Assembly: GCA_021775755.1 (NCBI GenBank)
Contig: JAJFHE010000050.1
Location: 407,842 to 471,841, forward strand
DNA length: 64,000 nucleotides
Reading direction: 5' to 3'
Origin: Hyphomicrobiales bacterium
Lineage (GTDB): Bacteria; Pseudomonadota; Alphaproteobacteria; Rhizobiales; JAJFHB01
Every line of letters starts with the position of its first letter. Within the stretch, counting starts at the first letter, position 1. Under the pieces are notes generated by a model that was given only the letters and a program-made list of their open reading frames with translations, was not told the DNA's origin and searched no databases. A program made the translations under genes and the position numbers. This document shows positions 25,873 through 33,603 of the stretch, piece after piece.

Positions 25873-26724
25873 CTACTTTTCCTGTCCGGTATTCATTAGG
25901 ACGCGGATAACTTCATCGGCCGCCAACTGTGCGTCTCCATTGTATATCTGCCTGCACTGCGCGTGTTGTAACAGCATTGCGATGTCGGCAATCCAGCCTG
26001 GCCTGGAGTGAGTTGGCGGTGTTAGCTGTGAGGTGAGCATCTCCGCCAGTTCGATTTCAGGCAATATTCGGCTGGCTGTCTGACCACCTTTGTTGGCTTC
26101 AATAAAGAAGACGTGGTCTATGGACCTGACATCGATGTCCCAGGTATATCCAACGTCGGTGGGCGCCACTGCATAAACCCTTTGAAAGCCCGTATCGTCT
26201 TCAACGTAAGGCAGTGAGTCGATGATACCGGCAAACTCCGGATGGTGTTTAAGGCCGGCCTGTTTGATATGGAACCGCCTTGGGAAGACGACCGACTCCG
26301 AACCTCGCAGCATGATCCGTTCGTCACCCAGCACATCCGCACCGGAGAACATCAACCGTATGGCAATGGTCGATTTGCCGGCGCCGGACGCGCCGACTAT
26401 CACGGCGCGCTTACTGCCGAGCTGCACCGTGGCTGCGTGCAGATCAATCCACTCGCCCATGGCGTCGATCGCAAGCGCACGTACCTGGCCGAAAACACGC
26501 GACAGCACAAAGTGGGAGCTTGCCTCGCGGCACATGACCTCGCCATCCTGGCGGATGGCGAACAAGTTATCCTCGCGGATAATTTCAAACCGCAAGCTAC
26601 GGGTGACTTCGAACTCCTGGCGGGCATCCTGTGCAAGGTACCGCAGCGTGTGGGCGATCAGCTGCGTGTCGGTCGTGATCTCAACGTCGCAGGCCAGGAC
26701 CTGAAACGCGATGTGGTGCCTCAA
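25873..26724 (-). CDS. HprK-related kinase
   Basis: 283 residues. It has a P-loop GASGAGKSTIAIRLM (about 111-125), preceded by LHAATVQLGSKRAVIV, and DVLGDERIMLR downstream, the arrangement of HPr kinase/phosphorylase relatives (HprK-rel groups). No HPr gene is near. Relatives in lasso-peptide loci phosphorylate a C-terminal Ser of the precursor, which fits the Ser/Thr-rich end of the neighbouring peptide, but this is inference. Translation seems to start at a TTG that overlaps the PqqD stop codon (TTGA); no ATG or GTG lies near the expected start. N-terminal residues 1-100 lack recognisable motifs. Confidence 0.8.
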   Translation of the reverse strand: MRHHIAFQVLACDVEITTDTQLIAHTLRYLAQDARQEFEVTRSLRFEIIREDNLFAIRQDGEVMCREASSHFVLSRVFGQVRALAIDAMGEWIDLHAATVQLGSKRAVIVGASGAGKSTIAIRLMFSGADVLGDERIMLRGSESVVFPRRFHIKQAGLKHHPEFAGIIDSLPYVEDDTGFQRVYAVAPTDVGYTWDIDVRSIDHVFFIEANKGGQTASRILPEIELAEMLTSQLTPPTHSRPGWIADIAMLLQHAQCRQIYNGDAQLAADEVIRVLMNTGQEK

Positions 26725-26978
26725 GTGATCAGGCCCTCAGCGGTAAATTTCTCCAGGCATTCCGTGACCATCTGTTCGGGCGGCTCGGCAAGCTCATATG
26801 CGGACTGCATTATTGCCGGAATTTCCGACAGGGCGTTCGCACCGTTGCAGAGCTCAAGCACGACCGCGGCGGAATGGTTGAGATAGTGCACACGATCCAC
26901 TTCGGGCTGATAGACGATATACCCGTCCGCAACCGGGTTTATCTCCAGTCCTTCACTCTGCTTCGGTCGATCCGTCAT
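26721..26978 (-). CDS. PqqD-family peptide chaperone
   Basis: 85-residue PqqD-like protein, the fold that recognises leader peptides in RiPP and related pathways. Typical strand-helix pattern: EINPVADGYIVYQPEVDRVHYLNHSA, then AVVLELCNGANALSEIPAIM and a C-terminal helix EQMVTECLEKFTAEGLI. No PQQ biosynthesis genes are nearby, so the partner is the local peptide system. First gene of the minus-strand unit, overlapping the kinase gene by four bases, which implies the two proteins work together. Confidence 0.85.
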   Translation of the reverse strand: MTDRPKQSEGLEINPVADGYIVYQPEVDRVHYLNHSAAVVLELCNGANALSEIPAIMQSAYELAEPPEQMVTECLEKFTAEGLIT

Positions 26979-27138
26979 AGTTGCTTCCTCTACTTCACCA
27001 ACCCCGGCGCGTTTCTGGTCGTGTTATCGCGGGAGCGATAGGCTTCGTCAACATTTCGCTGAAATTGACGGGGCACACCTGGTTGTGCGACCAAGCAGCC
27101 CAGCTCCCGATTTGCGAACGCGATCCGCTCTGATCATC

Positions 27139-28038
27139 ATGTCCAACCAGACGCCTGTCACCATCCAGTTCTACAACAGCATTTTCGGCGACTGGCCGAA
27201 CGCCGCAGGCGCGAGATGCCGCGACCGCTGCAGGTTCATCATGGGCCCCAACGACTACCGTCACGCTGACGCGGTTGTCTTCCATCTGCCAACGATTGAG
27301 CATCTGGAATATATCGACAAGCCGGATGGACAGTTATGGGTCGGGTGGTCGATGGAAAGCACCGTCAACTATCCCATCATGGTCGACCCCATCCGCATGA
27401 GCCGGTTCGACCTCCAGATGAATTACCGCCGCGATGCGGACATCTGGGTTCCCTACATTCTGATGCCGGGAACCATACACCCTTTCCCATCGTCGCCGGA
27501 GAAGCCCGAAGCATCGCCCGTTGTGCATTTTCAATCGAACAGCCACGACAGATGCGGGCGGACGGGCTATGCGGCCGAGCTTATGAAGTATGTCAAGATC
27601 GATTCCTATGGCACTGTTTTGAATAATAAAACTCTTTCCGATAATGACCGTGTAAAAGGAATGCCTTATGACGTTGTCGGGCGTTACAAGTTTGCCTTGG
27701 CGTTCGAGAACTCGATCGCGCACGACTACGTTTCCGACAAGTTTTTCAAGGTCCTGATTGCCGGCACCGTTCCGGTCTATCTAGGCACTGAAACCGTCGC
27801 CGAACTCGCGCCGGGCGACGATTGTTACATTGATGCAGGGGACTTCGCCTCACCTCGAGAGCTGGCACGACACCTGAATCATCTGAACGAAAACGATGAT
27901 GTATACGCGGGATATCACCGATGGAGGCACAGACCCCTGCCGGCCTCGTTCCAGACGCATCTGGACCGTCTTTCAACGTCCATGCCCGATCGCCTGCATG
28001 ATTCGGTGCGCACTGCATTGGCGGCTAGAGCGGCATAG
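27139..28038 (+). CDS. GT10 alpha-(1,3)-fucosyltransferase-like protein
   Basis: 299 residues. The diagnostic C-terminal block of GT10 is present: RYKFALAFENSIAHDYVSDK followed by FFKVLIAGTVPVYLG, which binds GDP-fucose. N-terminal half carries VGWSMESTVNYP and VPYILMPGTIHPFP. The ATG at 27139 begins SNQTPVTIQFYN; an in-frame start 18 codons earlier is less likely. No signal peptide, so a cytoplasmic or peripheral enzyme of surface-glycan or lipid-linked oligosaccharide synthesis. It starts the glycan island, transcribed away from the PqqD gene. Confidence 0.85.
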   Translation: MSNQTPVTIQFYNSIFGDWPNAAGARCRDRCRFIMGPNDYRHADAVVFHLPTIEHLEYIDKPDGQLWVGWSMESTVNYPIMVDPIRMSRFDLQMNYRRDADIWVPYILMPGTIHPFPSSPEKPEASPVVHFQSNSHDRCGRTGYAAELMKYVKIDSYGTVLNNKTLSDNDRVKGMPYDVVGRYKFALAFENSIAHDYVSDKFFKVLIAGTVPVYLGTETVAELAPGDDCYIDAGDFASPRELARHLNHLNENDDVYAGYHRWRHRPLPASFQTHLDRLSTSMPDRLHDSVRTALAARAA

Positions 28039-28053
28039 CCTTGAACGGACGCC

Positions 28054-28827
28054 TTACTCGCGATGCAGAATCTCCAGATTGGGCATTCCCCAGCACTGGT
28101 GCCCCATGGCCTGGGCCATGATGCCGAAACCCTCTGTCTCCACCTCGCCACTCACGCCCGGCGGCAGGAACTCATTGCTCTGGCGGATCGCCGGATGCGC
28201 GGCGCCGAAGGGAAATGTGGGAAAAATCAGACCATCCCTGTGTAGATCGGCACGCACCAAAAGCATGGTGCCGCCGACCGTATCGAGCCGCACCAGATCG
28301 TCGCCCCCGCGCAGCTTGTCCATGTGGGTCTTGCCATGGTCGCACCAGGCGTTCCGGTCGAAAGTCTTGCCGCCATATTCCGTAACGCAATGCGGGTGCA
28401 CGATGTCGCGATCCATTGCGAGAAGCTGTTCGATTATGTCGGCGGGGTATTCGCAAACATCCACATCGAGCCACAACACCCAGTCTTCATCGCGCAGGGC
28501 GCTGAACAACAGCCGGTTGCGCGACTTGGCCAGCGTCGAGCGGCGCGGCAGCTGAAACGCCGGCGCCCAGCGCGGCACCGTTTCTGGAATTGTGAAACCG
28601 TAGTCGCGCTTCCAAACACCGGCATTCGCATAGCGGGCGTTGAGGTCAGGCAGCATCGATTGAAGCCTGCCAAAGGTGCCATCGCGGCTGTCACTTTCCA
28701 GAAATCCCAGCGACAGCCGGTTGGCCGGGTATGTCAGCTTCGCCAGTTGTTCAAAATAGGTGTCGAGATGCGGTTCGGCATCCTTGACCGGTGTGAGAAT
28801 CAGAATGTTTGCATCAGCACCGGCCAT
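28054..28827 (-). CDS. Anp1/Mnn9-like mannosyltransferase
   Basis: 257 residues resembling the Anp1/Mnn9/Van1 family of yeast mannan polymerase (GT62). It shows the opening LILTPVKDAEPHL, the LSLGFLESDSRDGT motif, and the WVLWLDVDVCEYPADIIEQL block containing the DxD nucleotide-sugar site. Later comes GGTMLLVRADLHRDGLIFPT, then the terminal EGFGIMAQAMG. Unlike the yeast proteins there is no membrane anchor. It follows the GT71-like gene by two bases, so they are cotranscribed and may act in sequence on one glycan. Confidence 0.78.
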   Translation of the reverse strand: MAGADANILILTPVKDAEPHLDTYFEQLAKLTYPANRLSLGFLESDSRDGTFGRLQSMLPDLNARYANAGVWKRDYGFTIPETVPRWAPAFQLPRRSTLAKSRNRLLFSALRDEDWVLWLDVDVCEYPADIIEQLLAMDRDIVHPHCVTEYGGKTFDRNAWCDHGKTHMDKLRGGDDLVRLDTVGGTMLLVRADLHRDGLIFPTFPFGAAHPAIRQSNEFLPPGVSGEVETEGFGIMAQAMGHQCWGMPNLEILHRE

Positions 28828-28829
28828 TA

Positions 28830-30155
28830 TCAGGCGCCCTCCTCGTTCTCTGTCACGCCTTCGTAGACGCTGACCGTCTGCTTCCATCCCCCCGGCCCCG
28901 TCGCATGGTTGTGGCCAGCCGAGGTGCCGGCTGTCTCAGGCGGAGCGCTCATGCCCATCAGATCCACTCTTGCGGCATCAGGGGAATTCCAGCGGCCGCG
29001 CCAAACACCGAACTCATCGCGCCGCAGCTTAAGACACGCCGCATCGCCGTTTCCGATGGCAAGCTCGAGCGCATCGTCTTCGGCCTCCTGAACCCACCAG
29101 TAAGCTTCGAGACGGCCATGGCCGCGGCCAATGCGGTGCGCTGTCAAAAACTCCATGGGCCAGGAGCTGTCGGCAACCTTCTCGTAAGTGAACCAGCGCT
29201 GCACCTCGATCTCCGAGGCGACGGCTTCGGCCTTTTTGGATGGGGCCGGCGGCTGGAAAATCTTGCCGTTCCAAACGCCACGCAACTCGTCCAGATAGCG
29301 AAAGCATCTATCCTCGCCATCGAACCCTTCAACGCTTGGATTGATGCCCTCCAGGGTCCACTTTCTGCGGTTGCGGTGCTGAAACAGCACGTTGCCGTCA
29401 AAGTCGTGCTGGCACAGGGTTCCCGGAAGCTGTCGCACCGGATGTTTCGGCATGGCGTATGCCTGCGCCAGCCGCAACCAGGCGAGCAGAAACGTGTCCT
29501 TGTCGCCATAGACGTGCCGGTAGAAAAAGTCCGAGTGATCGTTCATCGCCTTGGTGAGCTGCAGGGCGTGCCAGCACTTTGCCTTGTCGATGACAATCTG
29601 GCCGGTTTCGAATGACGGCGTGGAGCGGTACTCGACACCGCAGATCTCCCAAATCGACGCTCGTTGCGTGAGGGAAACGATGTCCGGCCAGAACACGCAG
29701 CCGGCTTCGCGATATTTCGGCGCCTCGAACAAAAAGGCCGGATCGCGCACAGGCACATTATCGGCATCCAGCAGCAGCACCTCGCGAAACCGGCAGTTCA
29801 TGATGGCATAGGGTTTAAGCTCCCAGCCTCCCAGGGCTTTCGCGGGAAACTCTTTCAGATGGGCTTGCGCATCGATGACCGCGACGCCCTGATCTTCCAG
29901 TATCGCCTTCATGGAGAGCGACATTTCGCCATCGCCGATATGCCAGACCTCGATGGGAAGGTCTGTACCCAGGTGATCGCGCAACGTGCGCACCGCGACC
30001 CAGGCACAGGTGAACATCCGCGCGCCGCCGGCGGGAATGACGATGCCCCTGCCCGCAAAACGTTCTGCGGGATATGGCGCGCCCGCAGCCGCCACCTCGT
30101 CGATGAGTGCCTGGTATTTCGCAAGCTCGTCTGAATGTTCTACACTTCCGCTCAA
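28830..30155 (-). CDS. GT71/Mnn1-like alpha-mannosyltransferase with C-terminal extension
   Basis: 441 residues. Residues about 36-290 match Mnn1-type glycosyltransferases: RGIVIPAGGARMFTCAWVAV, LPIEVWHIGDGEMS, GGWELKPYAIMNCRFREVLL and LLDADNVPVRDPAFLFEAP with the DxD. FWPDIVSLTQRASIW and FETGQIVIDKAKCW follow. A further 150 residues (from about 290) have WNGKIFQPPA, AYWWVQ and WRGRWNSPD, like a carbohydrate-binding or avidin-type strand domain, ending in a low-complexity tail. Only TTG at 30155 is available as an upstream start, so the N terminus is uncertain. Cotranscribed with the Anp1-like gene. Confidence 0.75.
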   Translation of the reverse strand: MSGSVEHSDELAKYQALIDEVAAAGAPYPAERFAGRGIVIPAGGARMFTCAWVAVRTLRDHLGTDLPIEVWHIGDGEMSLSMKAILEDQGVAVIDAQAHLKEFPAKALGGWELKPYAIMNCRFREVLLLDADNVPVRDPAFLFEAPKYREAGCVFWPDIVSLTQRASIWEICGVEYRSTPSFETGQIVIDKAKCWHALQLTKAMNDHSDFFYRHVYGDKDTFLLAWLRLAQAYAMPKHPVRQLPGTLCQHDFDGNVLFQHRNRRKWTLEGINPSVEGFDGEDRCFRYLDELRGVWNGKIFQPPAPSKKAEAVASEIEVQRWFTYEKVADSSWPMEFLTAHRIGRGHGRLEAYWWVQEAEDDALELAIGNGDAACLKLRRDEFGVWRGRWNSPDAARVDLMGMSAPPETAGTSAGHNHATGPGGWKQTVSVYEGVTENEEGA

Positions 30156-30342
30156 CTCAACCTCATGTGTGCTTCATAAACGGTCAAATGGGAAAACTGG
30201 TGCTCACGTCCGCCCCGCCCGCACCGGCGTGTGCCGGGCAGACCTTTTCATACCTCAGCCCCGGTGCCAACCGCCACGCGCCGACGTTGCATCCTTGCGC
30301 CCGTTTCCGGCAACCCTGCTGCTCTGCCGGTCCGGCCGAGTG

Positions 30343-31110
30343 ATGCGCACAACACTCGTCAACTATGCGAGTCCGGATTTTTTTGTGCGGCAACGCGTGA
30401 ATTCCCTGAGCGGACTGATGCATGGCGGCGTTGACCGTTATGCGAGCTACCGGCGCCAGCACCTCGACCGTGGTTTCATTGACAAACACCGGTTCCTGCT
30501 GACCCGCGCACGTGGCGCCGGTCTCTGGCTCTGGAAACCGCACATCATCAAGTACATGCTCGAGCAGGCCGCTCCGGACGACGTCATCGTTTACTCCGAT
30601 AGTGGCGCAAGATTCGTCGGGGCGGTCGGTGAACTGGTTTCTACGTGCCTGTCTCTGCGCGATGGCATCCTCGGATTCGCTGTCGGCGACGGGTTCATCG
30701 AGCGCGCATGGACGAAGCGCGACACGTTCGTTTTGATGAACTGCGACCGGCCGGAGTTTACCGACACGCTGCAAATCCGCACCGGTCTGATAATTCTGGC
30801 CAACCGCCCGGCAAGCAGAGACTTCGTGGCGGAGTGGTCGGACCTCATGGGCCACATCAGGCTTGTCTCCGACCTGCCTTCGGTTTGCGGCGAGGCCGAC
30901 TATCCCGATTTTCAGAACCACCGCCACGACCAGTCCGTTTTCAGCCTGTTGTACAAATTGCGCGGATACCGCTCCTATGCCGCTCTCACCGGCGGCGGGA
31001 TTGAGACGGTCGTTCAGCGCCTGGGCCCCGAAACTTCGGCCGCGGAGCAGGGGCTCACTTACCTGCACCCGGCGATGTATTTGAAAAATGTCCGAACGCC
31101 CATGGGTTAG
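30343..31110 (+). CDS. Unidentified protein, possibly glycosyltransferase-related
   Basis: 255 residues, soluble. I do not recognise a named family. Visible blocks are TLVNYASPDFF, GLWLWKPHIIKYMLEQAAPD, DVIVYSDSGARFVG, a KRDTFVLMNCDRPEF segment, and DFQNHRHDQSVFSLLYKLRG. The order of a WKP block, a DSGA strand and a terminal HRHDQS block recalls small nucleotide-sugar-using enzymes of capsule loci. The DSG could stand in for a DxD, which is inference. The ATG at 30343 is preceded by GAGTG. It is divergent from the two mannosyltransferase genes. Confidence 0.68.
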   Translation: MRTTLVNYASPDFFVRQRVNSLSGLMHGGVDRYASYRRQHLDRGFIDKHRFLLTRARGAGLWLWKPHIIKYMLEQAAPDDVIVYSDSGARFVGAVGELVSTCLSLRDGILGFAVGDGFIERAWTKRDTFVLMNCDRPEFTDTLQIRTGLIILANRPASRDFVAEWSDLMGHIRLVSDLPSVCGEADYPDFQNHRHDQSVFSLLYKLRGYRSYAALTGGGIETVVQRLGPETSAAEQGLTYLHPAMYLKNVRTPMG

Positions 31111-31129
31111 ACCAGCAGGCACCGCCAGC

Positions 31130-31387
31130 CTACTCGATGTGGCGCCAAAGCCCCGGATAGCGGTGCTTGATTTTGCGGCCGAGTTTTACCGCCATGTTGC
31201 GGCGCCAGCGGCGCACCAGCGGCAGATCAACGGACAGAATCAGAAGACCCAGCGGAATCATCCAGAAACCCAGAACCGGCAGAAATCCCGCAATGCCGCC
31301 AAGCACCAGTGCAACGCCGATAATCATGCGGGCGAGGCGACTGCGCGGCAGGCTGAATTCGCGGGAACCAATTCGGATTCGAGACAT
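31130..31387 (-). CDS. PGPGW-type small transmembrane protein
   Basis: 85 residues with two close membrane segments, MIIGVALVLGGIAGFLPVLG and FWMIPLGLLILSVDLP, followed by RRWRRNMAVKLGRK. This is the layout of the putative transmembrane PGPGW family, function unknown. The ATG at 31387 is preferred because the 33-residue extension upstream is not conserved-looking and would run into the tRNA promoter. It lies convergent with the gene at 30343-31110. Confidence 0.75.
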   Translation of the reverse strand: MSRIRIGSREFSLPRSRLARMIIGVALVLGGIAGFLPVLGFWMIPLGLLILSVDLPLVRRWRRNMAVKLGRKIKHRYPGLWRHIE

Positions 31388-31480
31388 GCGGATCAAGTAG
31401 GGCCGAACGGCGAATGTTGCAAGCGTAAGCCGGTCTGTCCTGCACCGGAGAACTTGAACGAAAACCCCGTTATTTGGACT

Positions 31481-31508
31481 TTGCACGAGCCGCGCGCTCT
31501 GCTATAGG
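31481..31508 (+). promoter_or_regulatory. Promoter of tRNA-Asn
   Basis: TTGCAC (31481-31486), a 16-base spacer and TATAGG (31503-31508) lie about 40 bases before the tRNA, the expected position for a sigma-70 promoter. Confidence 0.55.
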
Positions 31509-31547
31509 CAGGGTCGCGCGCAGGCAGAGATGTCCGCAAGCGGGTGT

Positions 31548-31623
31548 TCCCCGGTAGCTCAGTTGGTAGAGCAAGCGGCTGTTAACCGCTGGGTCGCTGG
31601 TTCGAGTCCGGCCCGGGGAGCCA
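31548..31623 (+). tRNA. tRNA-Asn (GTT)
   Basis: Cloverleaf with acceptor TCCCCGG pairing CCGGGGA, D arm TAGCTCAGTTGGTAGAGC, anticodon stem-loop CGGCTGTTAACCGC carrying GTT, T arm GCTGGTTCGAGTCC, discriminator G and an encoded CCA. Confidence 0.97.
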
Positions 31624-31663
31624 ACTTTTTCAAAGACTTAGCTTTTCTCGACAATTTGGAAGA

Positions 31664-32116
31664 ATGCGCTGGGGTTCCTGTGGGGTTCCAGCGGACCTTT
31701 TTATGTTCCCGTTTGCTGGTACGGCCACCCTCCGTCACAACCAAGTGTTGGAGGGCGCTCGCCTGCCAAAATTGCTAATCCTGCTAAACTGGCGCAGCGT
31801 CCACAGCCTCATTACTGCATATAGAGAACGCGCGTCACTTCTCGCCCTTGTACTAGACGCCATCGACGAAGCAAAACTGCAAATGCCGCTTCGCGAATTT
31901 ATGTCCGAATCCGGGGATACACGAATTTTTAAACTTCGTGACTTCGGTCCGGAGAGCTTCTTGTTGGATGTCGGAGTGGATGATTTCTTCTACAACGGCG
32001 CGGAAGGGAATTGGATTTCGGAGCCTAATGAATGGATCATCTATTGCTCGCATGAAGGAACTATGACGTTAGGTGGAAGCATCGCTGACGTCGCAAAGAA
32101 TGGCTTCCAGATGTGA
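31664..32116 (+). CDS. Hypothetical protein next to tRNA-Asn
   Basis: Up to 150 residues from ATG at 31664; no family recognised. The C-terminal 90 residues look protein-like and acidic (LREFMSESGDTRIFKLRDFG; LLDVGVDDFFYNG; NEWIIYCSHEGTMTLGG), while the first 45 are odd in composition, so the true start may be further in. The region is visibly less GC-rich than flanking genes and directly follows the tRNA, a usual insertion target. It may be an acquired or decaying gene. Confidence 0.4.
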   Translation: MRWGSCGVPADLFMFPFAGTATLRHNQVLEGARLPKLLILLNWRSVHSLITAYRERASLLALVLDAIDEAKLQMPLREFMSESGDTRIFKLRDFGPESFLLDVGVDDFFYNGAEGNWISEPNEWIIYCSHEGTMTLGGSIADVAKNGFQM

Positions 32117-32164
32117 CCCAAATCAGCTGCGGAAGCACACTCTGAAGCGCTGAGAGAGTTCGTC

Positions 32165-32398
32165 ATGTCCGATCTTGTCACACGCGAAATAGTGCATGAG
32201 CAGCTGAAACCTACGGAAGTGCGTTTAACGGTTCGCATAGGTGCAATGCTGGTCGCAGCGCTTGGCGCGGTGGCTGCAATTGTTCGTATCGTGCCGACGC
32301 TCCAGCAGTCAGCAAAGTTTCCAACTCTGGGAAAGATTGGGCGGTGCCGTCGGGTGCCGCCCTTAACGTTTCCGGCGACACGCTATAATGTACGGTAG
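32165..32398 (+). CDS. Small hypothetical membrane protein
   Basis: 77 residues: an N-terminal amphipathic part (SDLVTREIVHEQLKPTEVRL), one membrane helix (IGAMLVAALGAVAAIVRIV) and a basic tail. A GAGAGAG ribosome site precedes the ATG. The N-terminal layout resembles short phage or mobile-element proteins with a charged helix before a membrane anchor, but the tail may be the product of a frameshift. Part of the orphan cluster after tRNA-Asn. Confidence 0.45.
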   Translation: MSDLVTREIVHEQLKPTEVRLTVRIGAMLVAALGAVAAIVRIVPTLQQSAKFPTLGKIGRCRRVPPLTFPATRYNVR

Positions 32399-32424
32399 CC
32401 AAACGTTCTGATGGAGATTTGGAT

Positions 32425-32610
32425 ATGATGCCCAGTTTTTGGCAGATAATTCTGCTTTTCTTGGTCTTTGTTTTTCCACCGATTTGCTTTTGGAAAATTC
32501 TACCCCGCGCAGGACTGCCAGCCCCTGTTGCACTGGTTGCCGTAATACCGTTTGGAACACTGGTCCTTCTGGGCGTTTTGGCATTTAGGGCGTGGCCACA
32601 AGACGCATGA
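32425..32610 (+). CDS. Small two-helix membrane protein
   Basis: 61 residues with two hydrophobic helices (FWQIILLFLVFVFPPICFWKI; APVALVAVIPFGTLVLLGVLAF) joined by LPRAGLP. GGAG lies about eight bases before the ATG. Proteins of this size and pattern are common in Hyphomicrobiales, without known function. Confidence 0.55.
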   Translation: MMPSFWQIILLFLVFVFPPICFWKILPRAGLPAPVALVAVIPFGTLVLLGVLAFRAWPQDA

Positions 32611-32985
32611 GCCGCGCTATTTTCTAGGGCGGCGGATAACCGGCCCTGAAGGACAGTCGCTCCGTCTAGTTCACTCAACGTTGGACATACAGCCATGTCT
32701 GACGACGAACGCCCCATACTGCCAACTCCAACCCTCTCCACCGTGCGCGGTTCTCGCGCAAGGGCCGCTTCAGTCGGCGCATGGCCGTTTGGCGGGAAGT
32801 TCGGATCGAGGCGGCGCGACCAAACCGAGAATGCTTTGTTGACAGCCATAACTTTCTAGTCGCCCCCGCCGGCCGCACTTCGGCAACTCTGGCGCCAACC
32901 ACACTGCCCGCAAACAGTGAGGGCGGCGCCACGCGGCACCGCCCTTCGGTTTTGTTCAGACGTTCGCTGGCGTTTTCCCGCCCGC
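32611..32985. other. Intergenic stretch without a supported gene
   Basis: A 54-codon ORF begins at 32695 (MSDDERPILPTPTLSTVRGS) but has no clear ribosome site or recognisable domain. Its opposite strand also stays open, a composition effect. I see nothing else convincing. Confidence 0.4.
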
Positions 32986-33267
32986 TTACTTGTTCATGGC
33001 CTGTTTGATCACCCCGACAATTGCAAGCAGGATGGCTCCACCGATGCCGCCGCCGGCGATCTGCGAGATGATGGACCCGATGTCCATGCCGCCACCACCA
33101 CCGACACCCAGTACATTGGTCAGAATCTGGCCGCCAATGCCACCGCCGACGATCCCCGCAATGGAGTTGCCAAGCATGCCGAGATTGAACTGTTTCAGGA
33201 CGTTGCCGGCAATATTGCCGCCGACCGCGCCACTTATGAGCTGAATAATCAGACCTGTAAAATCCAT
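32986..33267 (-). CDS. Glycine-rich small hydrophobic protein
   Basis: 93 residues made of repeated GxxxG-type segments: LIIQLISGAVGGNIAG, LGNSIAGIVGGGIGGQIL, VGGGGGMDIGSIISQIAGGGIGGAIL, ending AIVGVIKQAMNK. The spacing suggests several short membrane-associated helices packed through glycine. Conserved small proteins of this kind occur in alphaproteobacteria, function unknown. GGGAACGTC precedes the ATG. It is not a phage holin by any motif I can see. Confidence 0.65.
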   Translation of the reverse strand: MDFTGLIIQLISGAVGGNIAGNVLKQFNLGMLGNSIAGIVGGGIGGQILTNVLGVGGGGGMDIGSIISQIAGGGIGGAILLAIVGVIKQAMNK

Positions 33268-33603
33268 GACGTTCCCTTTGTTGTCACATCAACCGTAAGG
33301 CGCATTTCCCGCGAGCCTGAACTAACCATCACGCGTGCCCAACCTCAGGATGCACCCATGCCCTCTCCCGTGCAAAAGATTAGCGCAGTTGCGGGAATCG
33401 TAAAAGCAATCTGTAACGAAAACATGAGCAGCAGACCGAAAAAGCAGTCTGTTCCTCCGTTTTTCAAGCACTTCATCGCATCAGTCCGATGCCGGACAGT
33501 CGGAAATGCTTGCGAACTCTTGAGAAATCACTATATGAAAGCGGCCTAACCGGGAGCGGGCTCAGTAAAATAATGCACACACTTAAAGTGCAGGATCATA
33601 TTT
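33268..33603. other. Intergenic region upstream of the epimerase gene
   Basis: 336 bases, moderately AT-rich. A 63-codon ORF starting ATGCCCTCTCCC overlaps most of it but has no ribosome site and a composition unlike its neighbours. Probably promoter and leader sequence for the glycan genes that follow. Confidence 0.35.

Noticed and set aside
23094-26978. Classical lasso-peptide or PQQ cluster
   Set aside because: No asparagine-synthetase-like cyclase, transglutaminase-like protease or pqqABCE genes are present, so only the PqqD/kinase/transferase part of such systems is seen.
31624-31663. Integration site with duplicated tRNA-Asn 3' end
   Set aside because: No second copy of the tRNA 3' end and no integrase gene were found in the window.
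32695-32859. 54-codon ORF MSDDERPILPTPTLSTVRGS
   Set aside because: No convincing ribosome site, no domain, lies in a low-quality orphan region.
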